From assembly GCA_015680685.1 (NCBI GenBank), contig MNCI01034648.1:74772-138771 (forward strand): 64,000 bases of DNA. The letters are read 5' to 3'. Shown piece after piece: positions 45,508 to 56,180 of this stretch (position 1 is the first letter of the stretch; each line of letters starts with the position of its first letter). The notes under the pieces were generated by a model. The model worked only from the letters and a program-made list of their open reading frames with translations. It ran no database searches and was not told the DNA's origin. The position numbers were made by a program, and so were the translations under genes. The stretch is from Gnetum montanum. Its lineage: Eukaryota; Streptophyta; Gnetopsida; Gnetales; Gnetaceae.

Positions 45508-47850
45508 ATGTCTTCTTCTCATAGGGTAGATTCCCCACCTATAAAAACTTTGTTAAGAGTATGTGAAAAAATCATAAACAATTAGAAGGAATTTCCATGA
45601 TAGAAAAAGGTTTTCTACAAGCATCTAGACCTATACTATTTGGATTTCACATTTTTTCTTCACCAATATGAACAACTACAATGAAGAGACCTGGAACACA
45701 AAATTATATTTCCACTTGATCATGCAGTACCATTAATGCTCATGGCAACATTGATGAAGCTAGGGCTTAAAGTAATAGCTCTATACTACAAGATAATTAA
45801 TGAAATCTCTAGGAATTAACAATCCATAAAATATTAATTTTGTAAAGATCCAGTCATGGAGGCTCAATATGAAGCTTCCAAAGAAAAAGAGAACTTCTAC
45901 TTAGCTAATATTATAGTCATAAAAGATGAATGGTGATTATTAATTAGGTAGATCTCAATGCCAAAATCATCCTCTCCTTAGTGATGATGAATTTGAATCA
46001 TCCATTGCTATGTTCAACCTTGGCAAGAAATTAAGGTAAGGAAAGAATAGAACAAAGAAAAATAAAGACCTCAAGTATAAGATCTTTGAGTAGATAAGCA
46101 AGAAAACACCAAAGGAGTCATATGAGAAGATCAACTCAACATAGCTCTTCTAGTTCTCTATATTTATCCTTTTCATTCTCATTGTCATGATCTAACAAGG
46201 GTGCATGTGATCAAGAAAAGAGGAGAAATGAATGCAAATAAGGTATAGATGACCAAAGGAACTATCACAGAGATGGTCAAACAGATAATAGATGTAAGTA
46301 AGAAGAAGGACACCACCGTGAATAAATGCATAGTAAGTAATGCCAAGGGAGACATAATTATGATAGGAACCATGAGGACCATGATGATTACAATGAATTA
46401 TTACTTGATACAATGATTATGATCAATATTTAAAAGGTAGTGTACATCCCTGTCAAGCATTACAAGGATAGTTAAATCAAACTGCTAAATATGAAAAAAA
46501 ATCCTAAATTTGAAAGAGGCTACAACAAAGATCCGCAACATCATCTGGAAGCCTTCCATGATGCCTATGCCTTGCAAAATATACATAATTAATTAAAAAA
46601 TTTGAAGGTCTTTGCAAGAATACTCATCAAAGAAGCAAAGAGTTAATACTAGTCTCTAAAACCAGAATCCATTAGTAGGTGGAGTACAATGCTAGAGTTG
46701 TTTAATTATAAATATCAAACATACTTCCAAGTTTCAAAATTGAGGAAGTAGATTCAAGGATGAAGATAAGAAAATCATGAATTCCTTGATACAACCTTGA
46801 GTAGGTACTACTTCTTACTTTACAAATACCTAAGTCATGGCTTCTCTCAATGGGAACAACTATGTCATATCATAGATGGACTTAGGAAAAATATAATATA
46901 AACTCTTAGGCTCTATGCCTAATGAAGATTATCTAAAATGAAAGTCCATCAGATCCAAAGGATAATTGATTAAGATGAAGAATAGGAAATTAAATTTTAG
47001 AAGAGAGTAAGTAAAGAGAAATATAACAAAGGTCCTTTCATCCTCAAAAAAGAGGTTCATCTTTGTGAACCATATGAAGGAGTACCATTAGAGGAAGTAG
47101 TGAAGAGAAAAATCTTGATCTAGAAATTAGTTACTAAATACTTAGCTAAGGTTGATAAGATATTAAACTTCATAGATAAAACACTCTAGATAGCACTCAA
47201 GATCATAGAGAAGAAAGCAAGGAAGAACCAAAAACAAAGATAAAAGAAAGAATAAAGATGCAGTAAAGGACTATTATGAGAAAAAAGGACAAGTTACTAT
47301 AATGGAAAAGGTTGCAAACTCCAAATTAGATAATGATGGTTATGAAATTTATGAGTATAAACATCCAAAGGATTGTAGCCTAGTAATGTCACATCTCTAG
47401 GAGTCTAGGGTTCATGCATTAAACCCAAAATTCATCAAGATGCAAACATCCATGAACTTGACTTATCCTTAAGAAAACTACAGAAGTCCCATGAACAACA
47501 CACATACTATCTAAGTGGAGCTTTATCTTAATTTCAAAAGTACTACCAGTAGTGACAAAACTCATTGTCATGTAAGATACCATCACAAAGATAACAATAT
47601 TTCTACAAGCAATTTAATCCATATGGATACTATGTCCAACAATCTATATCTCCTAGTGGTTCTATCACACATGCTTCTACTCATGATTATTAGCCCTAAT
47701 AATCCATGTGTTAAATCTTCTTCCACTTATACTCCTCATCCTCCATAACACCCTCAACATCACACTTTAAATGCTTTGCCATCTACTTCACCCATCCAAG
47801 GTGAAATTCCACCATAACCATAAAAAAAATGCCACAAGAGTAGTAAATTT
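45508..47850 (+). pseudogene. Element G gag remnant
   Basis: ATG at 45508 with MSSSHR start as in A. The core is at about 46500-46980 (NPKFERGYN, ESISRWSTMLELFNYKYQTY, LSHGFSQWEQLCHIIDGL). A zinc-knuckle-like relic is near 47350-47375 and a proline-rich tail runs to 47820. Many stops. Confidence 0.78.
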
Positions 47851-48090
47851 ATAACTAGATGAAAAATTAAGAAATTCTAAGCATACTTCTAGGAAGTATT
47901 TGTTTTCTAGATCAACTATTTGACCCAAATCTTCATAGGGGTCCACGCCTATGGGCTCAAGACTAGCTATCTCCAAAACATCTAATGAGCCATCTTTAAA
48001 CCAAAATCCTTCTAAAGTTCAAACTATAATTCTAACTCATTTTTTTATATGCTAGATAAAAAAAATATTTCTAGAAAAATAACTAACACA

Positions 48091-48095
48091 ACAAG
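48091..48095. repeat. Target duplication of element H, left copy (ACAAG)
   Basis: ACAAG here and at 57128-57132 flanks H exactly. Confidence 0.9.
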
Positions 48096-48438
48096 TGATG
48101 AGTGGCGAGGTACCCCTGCACTCAACCATACGAAACAAGCATCGCACGCGTGATCCGGTCGAACTTCGCAGATGGACTAGTTGTGGCACCTAGATAGTTA
48201 GCCTTAGGTCATAGTTTGATGTCTTCCCACCTAGACTAGTATTGCATATGTCACATATGGTTTAGTCTAGATGAGGTGTATGATGTGTCCTAATCTATGC
48301 TACTCCTGAAGGCAGTGGAAAATAATATTAACTAAACTAAACTAGCAGGAAAAGGGTAAGAAAATCTAATCTAGCCTAAGTGCGATGAGCAACTAATTCC
48401 TTGATCAACCATACACATCTTGGACTTCGTGCACGACT

Positions 48439-48598
48439 ACCACTGGGAATACCAAGCATAGATCCTAGGTACACCACTGGGATTACCAAGCTTAGATCCC
48501 AAATACGCCACTGGGATTACCAAGCGCAGATCCCAAATACGCCACTGGGTTACCAAGCGTAGATCCTAGCTACACCACTGGGCTACCAAGCAGTCACA
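48439..48598. repeat. 33-34-bp tandem repeat in H LTR (about 4.6 units)
   Basis: Unit pattern CCACTGGGATTACCAAGCGC then AGATCC and a short tail. The partner LTR has about 3.7 units (56476-56600), so copy number changed after insertion or during replication. Confidence 0.85.
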
Positions 48599-49016
48599 CT
48601 TAAATGCTCATAATCAGGTTGTACTCATTCCACTTCTAGGAGTTTAAGGGTAAGAGACTAATTGCGATGAGTAACCGATTCCTTGACTAGCCGTACACAT
48701 CCGTAAATGCTCGTAATCAAGTCGTACTCACACCGCGCTACGAAAGCAATAAATAACATTAGATAAATAACAAATAAATAAACTAAGTGAATGCTGCAAT
48801 GATGAAGTAATCTCGATCTTTATTTCTGGTCATGTGCATGTCCAAGTATGGCACACTCGAATAAAGACACTGTACAATTACATTCACCACACTGCAGGCA
48901 GACATGGGAAACAAACATAACTCTAGAGGGATCGAACTACCAGAGCTTCGTTACTCTAAAACTAGGATCCTGAATAAGGGAGAGCCATGTCTTATTTATA
49001 GATATGGTGGTGGACT

Positions 49017-49130
49017 ACGATATCGCGTACATGATATCATAGGGAAGATGCGATATCGCGTACGTGATATCGCGGGGGATGCGATATCGCGGCAGACACG
49101 ATATCGCGTACACAATATCGCGGCGTATGC
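49017..49130. repeat. GATATC palindrome cluster in H LTR U3
   Basis: Seven or so copies of CGATATCGCG or variants, separated by GTACGTGATATC-like or GGGGGATGC spacers. Many adjacent pairs form longer palindromes through GCGTACGC. Clusters of the same kind occur at 12475-12545, 18391-18430, 32256-32320, 36240-36310, 52596-52670 and 57024-57112. Confidence 0.85.
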
Positions 49131-49146
49131 GAATCGCATCTCATCA

Positions 49147-49157
49147 TACCCCCACAA
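49147..49157 (-). promoter_or_regulatory. Polypurine tract of element H
   Basis: TTGTGGGGGTA on the minus strand, adjacent to the 3' LTR. Confidence 0.75.
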
Positions 49158-49398
49158 CTGAATAAAAACTCATCCTCGAGTTACAAGGAGAACAAGCTTC
49201 AGTGATTACACAGTGGATAGGTATGGGATTATTAACTGGAAAAAGAAATGGACTAATGCCACAGTGTGGGAAGACACAATACAGAGAAAAAATACTACAA
49301 CTACAAAAATGTGGAACTCATGTAGTTCCTGGTGGCAGTGGCTCCTCCATGGGTGCTTTCCCTTTTTCATGTGCTCCAAGATTTGAAGGTTGACGATG

Positions 49399-52107
49399 CT
49401 AAAGAATGGCCTGGAGCTTCTCCTCTTCGGTCTGAGGGTCTTGTGACGTCCATGCTGATGCTCCAATGTTTGATGGACTTGGCACTTCCCATAGACAGGG
49501 TAGTTGTGGGAACATCTGATTAGCTTGGACGTACCATGCCACAAACACCTGTCGTTCCTCTTCATAGGCTCTAGCTTTGTCTTTGTATTCATGAAGCTCT
49601 GTTATCCGTCGAGCCAAGTCGGTTATCACATCTTTCTATCCTTGGTAGCTTTCTTTTACCACCGCGAGTTCAGAATTTGCGACATCTAGTTTCTCAGCTA
49701 GCTTCTTTTGCTCTACAAATTCTACTTCATATTTGATATGGGTGGAAGCTACTTGCTGCTCGAGCTCTGACCTCGGGCATCCTACTGTTAACATGGCCAG
49801 GTTGACATATCAAAGGTTTGCCAACTCCATGTATTCAGTCAAGTCCTGGATCTATAGGTCCCAGTTCTTAATTTCCGCTTGGTGGGCATAGGCATAAGTG
49901 TCCAATATGGCCCCCCAATCAGTGTGCTGAGCACTGATGTTGTTGATTTGAGCTTTGGCCATATGGATCTCCTTCTCCAGGATTTTTTTGTACATCCCCA
50001 CCTGATCACGAAAATGCTCCTTTAGCTTCTCATGTCGTTTAGCCTCGTTCTACCACGTGCTAATCTCGATGGCTGATTTCTGTCGAATAGTGCGTACCTC
50101 CTCCATTAAGAGGGTTCAATTTTCTCTGGTTAAATGGCTTACATCTTGGTTGACCCGAATGAACTATTTGTACAATTGATGAAAGTGTTCATCGAGAACA
50201 TTCTTTTGTTTCTCCATGGAAGTCAACCGAAGATTATCTACAACCAACTGCTTATTCTCTTCTTGTAAGGCCCTGAGTGCCTTAAGATGTGCATGAGTTT
50301 GCGCTTGAGCTGCGGAGGCATCCCAAGTGGTCGTCTCCTTTTTATCTTCCACCTTCTTATTTTCTGAATTTAGTTTTGTTAGTTGCTCGATTCTAAAATT
50401 GTCTAGCTGTTCTGTGGGAACAAATTGTAAAGGATCCCGCTGTGCTGCTTGTAAGGCTACGAGCTACTCTTGTAGTTTCTGGATTTCAGCTTCAACATGC
50501 TCTGCCCTTACTTCAAATAGGACCAGCTTCCCCTTTGTGGAAATGAGGTTTGATTGAATTGTTGTTACATCCTAGGGGATGTCAAATAGAGACATCAAAA
50601 CTTTTCCTGTTTGAAGCAATCTGCCCAATGCATCCTCATGTTCTGCAGGAGTCATTAAGATTCTGGCAATAGTTTGAGAATCTCGTGCTCTTGAAAGATT
50701 TTCTGATGGTACAACAGGCATGTTAAAAGACTCTTTGATGTGGTCAGCGACCACTTCAGCAGCTCCCGCGGTATCCTAGTGTTGCATGACCACCACCGTG
50801 GCCCCTTCACCAGTCTCTAACTACACTTGAAAAGATGTCATATGTCCAGAGATCTGTTGCGACCATCTACTTTCCCCTCCTCCTGTTTGCATTGATAACT
50901 CACCTCGTGTGCTATCTATTGAAATAGTAGGCTGGTCGACATCATCGATGACATGGAAGAGGTTTGCATCATCACGACTTCCCCAACTAACCATCTCGAC
51001 GATGGCCCTAAGATGGCTCATCGATGGTTTGTAGTCTTGCGGTGGTAGCTGATCCTAGCCTGTGCTAGGTCCTGCTTCTTGTTGTTGGCTGGGACCTGTG
51101 GCTGGAGGCTAACTGGGTCCTGCAAGTTGAGTTGCAGGTGATACAGTCATCTGCTCTTTTTCTTCTTCATCTGGTTCCAACTCTTCACTAGTGCTCTTTC
51201 TTGGAGCTGGCGCCTTTAATAATTTAGCATAAGAAGCATTTTGGGCTTTTCGGAGGATGTCATTTGTGTATCCCCGAATACCAGCCCGTTGGCATAGTTT
51301 TCTAATAAGGTAGGGAAAAGGGAGTGCCATCTTCCCTGACTTCCGTTATTCGAATCACCTTAGGATCTCTGTCAAATATAGATGGGGAAGGTTAGCATTA
51401 ACCTTTCCCATCAACACTGCACATCCTCTTGCTACATATGTTGATATTCTTTTCAAACCTTTAGTGGGGAAGAGGTGATAGGTTCCGATTTTGAAATAAA
51501 CTCGCTCTTCTGTCGTCAGCCCACCAAAAGCTTTATCTTTGCCATAAGCCTTCTCTAACCAATCTTTTCGCGAATCAGGGTCTGATTGGGTAGATAACCG
51601 AGTAACATGGGGGCCTAAATTCGGAAGGTTTAACACTTCCGAGATTGCCTGTGCAGAAAAATCTACTGTCACACCACTGATGTTAACCATGGTGCCTTGC
51701 TTCTTATTGTGCCAGAATAGGTACGTTTCACCTAAGTACCAAGCACCATTTTCAGAGAGGACAGGCCATAAGGGAGACCCTTTAAGGTGATCCCTAATAG
51801 CCTCAGGAGCAAACTCTGCAAAAGATTCAAAGTTAAGTTCCACAATCACTAAAGCAATTGTGGACTTCGTATGGATAGCCTGAACACATTTCGGGGGCAA
51901 CGTGAGTTGTTGTCCCGGTTCAGGTGCAGCAGCAACTCCTCCTTCTACCTGCCCAGATCATCTGGTAGGAGGTTCTTCTTGATGAATACTGAATGAGTGC
52001 ACCTCCTGTTTGGTACGTTGTCTGGCATGACCTTGCCTTCTACCTCTCCTAGGTTGTTTCGCTCCACCTTGGGCAAGACCCTCCTACTGTGAACGTTTCA
52101 GGACCAT
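49399..52107 (-). pseudogene. Element H extra ORF: long coiled-coil protein, PF20167-like N-terminal domain
   Basis: One frame of 903 codons on the minus strand with no frameshift but about fourteen stops, mostly TAG or TGA one C-to-T step from Gln or Arg codons. The ATG at 52107 directly follows a splice acceptor. Residues 1-60: basic, Arg/Gln-rich. Residues about 70-290: a globular domain (WYLGETYLFWHNKKQ, VDFSAQAISEVLNLPN, RGCAVLMGKVNANLPHLYL, ALPFPYLIRKLC) resembling, from memory, the plant-only 'putative plant transposon protein' family. Residues about 300-450: acidic and Pro/Ser-rich. Residues about 470-870: Glu/Lys/Gln-rich heptads, a long coiled coil. No signal peptide or membrane span, so not an evident envelope protein although it sits where one would be. 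Function unknown. Confidence 0.75.
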
Positions 52108-52133
52108 CTGCAATCACACAGGCCAAACGTTAG
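52108..52133 (-). promoter_or_regulatory. Splice acceptor and branch site before the H extra ORF
   Basis: On the minus strand a perfect branch consensus TACTAAC (around 52135-52129) is followed 22 bases later by TTGCAG, and the ATG is the next base. It suggests that the second frame is expressed from a spliced RNA. Confidence 0.6.
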
Positions 52134-52390
52134 TAAGGTTGTTTTCAAATTCAAGTTATACCTTACTACATGCCTTTACTTGAAGATATTATGTTATTGT
52201 GTTATTGTGCCCGAAAATTATAATGATGGGTTCTATGATTTAGGTGGGTTTCATTGTTAATCTCCTAGTATAGTTAAGGGTTATATAACGTTTGGCACAA
52301 TTTTCCTAAGTGTTAGTATTAATTACCATAATTGATGTCCTTTGGGCGATGAAAAATTTCAAAAAATTTAGGTACTTTTTGGCAAGTGTC

Positions 52391-52405
52391 TCTCCCCCAT
52401 GACTA
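52391..52405 (-). promoter_or_regulatory. Third polypurine-like tract copy in H
   Basis: TAGTCATGGGGGAGA on the minus strand, downstream (in minus sense) of the LTR-like promoter fragment at 52440-52745. Confidence 0.55.
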
Positions 52406-52439
52406 AACTGAACACTCCGGGTTCAAGCAGGTTCAAACG

Positions 52440-52745
52440 GAATTAAAATCGGAGTACCAGTGCACGAGATATAAGTGTAAAAGCAAGGGTCATGTAAGCG
52501 CAAGTCGCAAAGAAAAAATTCAAAAATTCCCCCCGCGTAAATGGCCAAATGATGCTAAGTGTTGCGACGGGGGTTCCTATTTATAGGTAAATAGGACACG
52601 ATATCGCGTACGGTACATCGTGTACGTGATATCACATGGGATGCGATATTGCATACGCGATATCTTGTCCCAACTAATGTGAGACACATGAAAAAGACTG
52701 AATTTTTAATGATTTTCTTGAAACTAATGGTGTAAATTGAGGACA
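52440..52745 (-). promoter_or_regulatory. LTR-like promoter fragment inside H
   Basis: It contains the hallmark order of the LTR U3: GATATC palindromes (52596-52670) then a TATA box (TATAAATA on the minus strand, 52578-52585). It lies inside H, upstream of the coiled-coil ORF, and differs in flanking sequence from H's own LTRs, so it came from another family. It could drive the second frame. Confidence 0.6.
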
Positions 52746-52779
52746 TTGTCAAGTATTAATATATTCAGGGGTAATTACA

Positions 52780-53442
52780 TTGATTCAAGAGGCACTTTGA
52801 ATGATAATTATGTGAATTTAGCAATTAAAAATTTGGCGGTTATGAAGAAAAGGGAATGTAATGGCACATTGGAACATTAAAATTTTGAGGGATAATAATA
52901 GGGAAAGAAATTTATGAAAATTAAGCTGAGGGTAAGAAATTGTGTGTTCTGGCTAGAGAATTAATGAAGATTACAACAAAATTACACAAGTGGATCCTCC
53001 CCAAAGCAGGTTTCAACCTATTATGCCCTTGTGTAACCACACTTAAAGTATTCGTGGGCATTAGAAGGGTTAGATGTAATCCGCACTAGCTCCACAAAAC
53101 ACACGCATGTAAATATCACTGAAATGAGATGAAAATTCTATGTTACATGGGTCACGAACTACAATTACATGAACAGTGAGATGAGATGAAGTAGAGAAAG
53201 GAATCATAGAGATCGGGACATGAGGTAACTATCGCAGGGCACAATGAATCCTGTGTGTAAAGCATGATTAACGTGACATTAACCCATCATTCCAAGATCA
53301 AGACCAAGTCCATCCTTCTAAATAGTGACATTGCATTGTTTCATCCCATGGTAAACAACTATGAGAGTACCATAACAACAAGGCGTACGATCACTTGGCA
53401 TTTAGTACAAGGGAGGAGTGATTTTTGTTTTATGGCACTTCT

Positions 53443-53473
<31 letters not shown>

Positions 53474-54083
53474 TCTTTTCTTTTTTGACTTTACTGAATC
53501 CAGAGAAGCCACCAACCTTCAGGCATGGGTGCATGGCTTTCCAGTGGGACACCCTAGAATAGTTTTTGATTTTTGAATGCCCTTTTGATTACTCTTACTT
53601 CCATTTTTCATTAGATCTACAAGGATCTTAGTACAACCATATTGCATGATAACTCCCACAGATGTCACCAAAGAGAATCCACAAGTCCCCTTGATGTCAC
53701 ACCCTAATCATTCCCTCTTGGTCCATCCTTCTTCATTCTGGGTACAATGAACACAAAATTAATTTTAAGTTTTAGAAATTTCAAGAATATCACTGTACCC
53801 TTGAACAGAACCTCTTTATTTATAGAGTGGATGAGTGGATGTAGTGGGCTCACTGTTTCAAATAATTGATCACTCATGACTTAATAACATAAAACACATC
53901 TCAACCAACGATCCACATGAGTGTTTTATTCGTAGATGAGATTACTTACAAAAACATGAAAATACAAACACACAAAAAGATAAAACAAAAAAGTTAAAAG
54001 ATGAAAAACTGGAAAACAAAAAGTTGCAAAATTAAAGAAAATTAAAAACATTTATTAATCCTGCTTGTTACTGAAATGGGGGA
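52780..54083 (-). other. 3' untranslated region of element H
   Basis: Non-coding. It includes a pyrimidine tract (53440-53487), and blocks such as 52980-53050 (GTGGATCCTCCCCAAAGCAGG) match B near 19187. No gene. Confidence 0.6.
53440..53487 (+). repeat. Poly-pyrimidine tract (T with scattered C)
   Basis: About 48 bases of T runs broken by single C, the purine strand lying in the sense direction of H. Low-complexity sequence. Confidence 0.85.
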
Positions 54084-56048
54084 TATCCCCCATAACTAAA
54101 CGGTTGAGTATGGCAAGGATTAATAAATGAAGAATGAGGATCCTTGCATATTGGAATTATTGACACCGGTCCAAACTTATCCCCTTGGATTTTACGCACT
54201 TTGTAATAAACACAGTGGGGCACTTCATACGATGTAGTTCCCGGATAACGAGTTGACCCACTATGATGTTTAGGACCGTTAGATGGTATGCAAGGATTGG
54301 GCTGATGCCTCCCATGGTTGTGTTCATTGGGCCTTGTGGTTGTTGGAGTGTTAGTTGGTGGCCCTGATGAAGTTACATGAGGCGCTGGGTTCGAAGGTAA
54401 GGGTGCACCACATTGTTGAACTTGTGCTGGGTTGGAAGATGCAGTGGCCTCAGAATTATGCTGTCCCTTCCTACGGCCGTGTTTAAAGAAAGGACACCTT
54501 TGATGTTGAGGAGGCTCTTCACTGCTGTTAGTAGCAGTAGCACAAGTGTTGTTCGTGGGTTGCGGTGGTACAAACACCTTAGGAACAGTTGGTGGCACTG
54601 TGGAAGGAGGGAAAGGATAAGAATGTTAAAAGTTAGGAGGAATGAAAGGTGCGCAAGGTGGTGGTTGTGTTGGAGGTATGGGCTGATAGTATTGTGGAGA
54701 ATGGTGTTGTGGTGAGATAAAGTGTGGCGGCCCAATTGAAGAAATAGGAGGTTGAACATGATAAGCATTTGGATTTAGAAAATATGAAGGGTGCCTCCAA
54801 TCTAAGGGTGGATTCCCCCACGACTGGGATTGTTGCCACTGTGGTCTAACACAGTATCTCTGTACAAACTCTGGATGTAATGTATTTCCCCAATGCTCAT
54901 GTAGATGTAACAGTATTGGGCATTGGCCTTTGGGGTGATCGTACAGGCATATGTTACATTCATATGTATGATTGGTAGTTGAGCACTTATTCCCTTCATT
55001 CTTTTTCTCTGAATGTCTATCGTTTTGTCCTGCCTCTTGGGTTGTCAAAACTCTATCTCTAATGATGTTGAGATATTCTCCACACTTTTGATTCGTCCAT
55101 TCCAACATCTTATTGATCTTTGCCTCGGCTTCTTCTAACAATTATTGTATTGGCAAAGATGATGTTTCCACCTTGAGATTTGTTGATATCTCCTTGTTAT
55201 GATTAGGGACCTTTGTTTAGTTCAGATTTTGGTCCTATTTATGTTTTTCAACACTCTCCCATGTAGCTATTTCTCCTTCTTCTTTTGCTACCTACTTAAT
55301 AAGTTCTTGGATTTGATGGCTTTGTAGTTTGTATAATTGACCTTGGGCATACGTTCCTAAGGTCTCTCTTGTTTCATTACGTAGCCCATCGATGATATGG
55401 TAAATTAGCCTTTCCTTGGAAAACCCATGGCCTGGACAGTTGTTTAACAGTGCATAATATCTTTCTAAGGCCATGTCCAAGGGTTCATGTTTTTCTTGTT
55501 TCCATCCTTGGATTTGTTTCCTCAAGACTAACATTCTTGCATAGGTTTGATATTTTTCATTAAAGACCTCTACCATTGTTGACCAATGTCGTATTGAATT
55601 TGGTTTTAATGATCTATACCATACTTTAGCTTGGTCAATGAGTGTCATCGGAAAGAGCTTCAGTTTTTTCCAACTATTATCAATGTTATTCCATGTGCAG
55701 GCATCGTAGAAGGCTAATAAATGTTGATGCAGATCTAAGTCATAGGCTCCTAAAAATTTGGGAAAGTTGTTTAAATCGAGCCTGGGTAGTCGGCTCTCTT
55801 TACGATGCCTATGTGAGATTCGAACAGCCTCTTGTATTTGCATTAAGCTTGTAGTGGCCAGTGGGGGTTCATCGTCATCAAGTAAGTTAGGCTTTCATGT
55901 ATTGGAATGACGTTTTTTTTTGTTCATTCTTATAGGAAACTCCCACTTCAGGTTGTATACTCCAATATTCATCTTCATATAGCTCATTAGTTCTCCAATG
56001 AACTTCCTCACTAAGTGTGGCTTTATTATCATCTTGTAGGAGAGGCAT
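54068..56048 (-). pseudogene. Element H gag, nearly intact
   Basis: The ATG chosen at 56048 lies about 110 bases after the primer site. A run of nine T (55913-55921) shifts the frame by one against the downstream part, which is otherwise one frame to the stop at 54068. The core at 55843-55292 shows LPRLDLNNFPKFLGAYDLD, SIRHWSTMVEVFNEKYQTY and IQGWKQEKHEPLD. A zinc knuckle C-x2-C-x3-H-x4-C (CNICLYDHPKGQC, about 54960-54920) has the one-residue-shorter spacing seen in Athila gags. The tail is Pro/Gln-rich. It is shorter at its start than A gag and lacks the MSSS segment. Confidence 0.85.
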
Positions 56049-56160
56049 TGTTGTGTGTGAATTTATGTGACTTTTTGTATTTACTTCTTTTCTAAGAGAT
56101 ATATCGTTAAGTTCTTTACAGCGACCTTGTATGATATAACTAATCTAGATAACTAGCACC

Positions 56161-56179
56161 ATCCCCAGCAACGGTGCCA
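56161..56179 (-). promoter_or_regulatory. Primer binding site, tRNA-Asp (H)
   Basis: TGGCACCGTTGCTGGGGAT on the minus strand, the best match of the four to the plant tRNA-Asp 3' end (two differences as I recall the tRNA). Confidence 0.8.
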
Positions 56180-56180
56180 A

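Larger units (their letters stand above)
48096..49146 (-). repeat. Element H 3' LTR (left copy)
   Basis: 1051 bp, TGATGAGTGG to GCATCTCATCA. It contains about 4.6 tandem units of 33-34 bp (48439-48598), a minus-strand TATA box at 48993-49000, and the richest GATATC palindrome cluster of the window (49017-49130). Confidence 0.93.

Noticed and set aside
48439-48598. CRISPR-like array of 34-bp units
   Set aside because: Units are head to tail without unique spacers, inside a plant LTR.
49206-49592. A 128-codon minus-strand frame near the H 3' LTR
   Set aside because: It is out of frame with the long coiled-coil ORF it overlaps and lacks its own signals.
49399-52107. Retroviral-type envelope protein at the env position of H
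   Set aside because: No signal peptide, membrane span or cleavage site is visible; the C-terminal half is a long coiled coil.
53264-53488. A 74-codon frame ending in a run of Phe and Leu
   Set aside because: It is created by the poly-pyrimidine tract.
54413-54715. A 100-codon plus-strand frame rich in Arg and Trp
   Set aside because: Antisense of the Pro/Gln-rich H gag tail; composition is a mirror of that low-complexity region.
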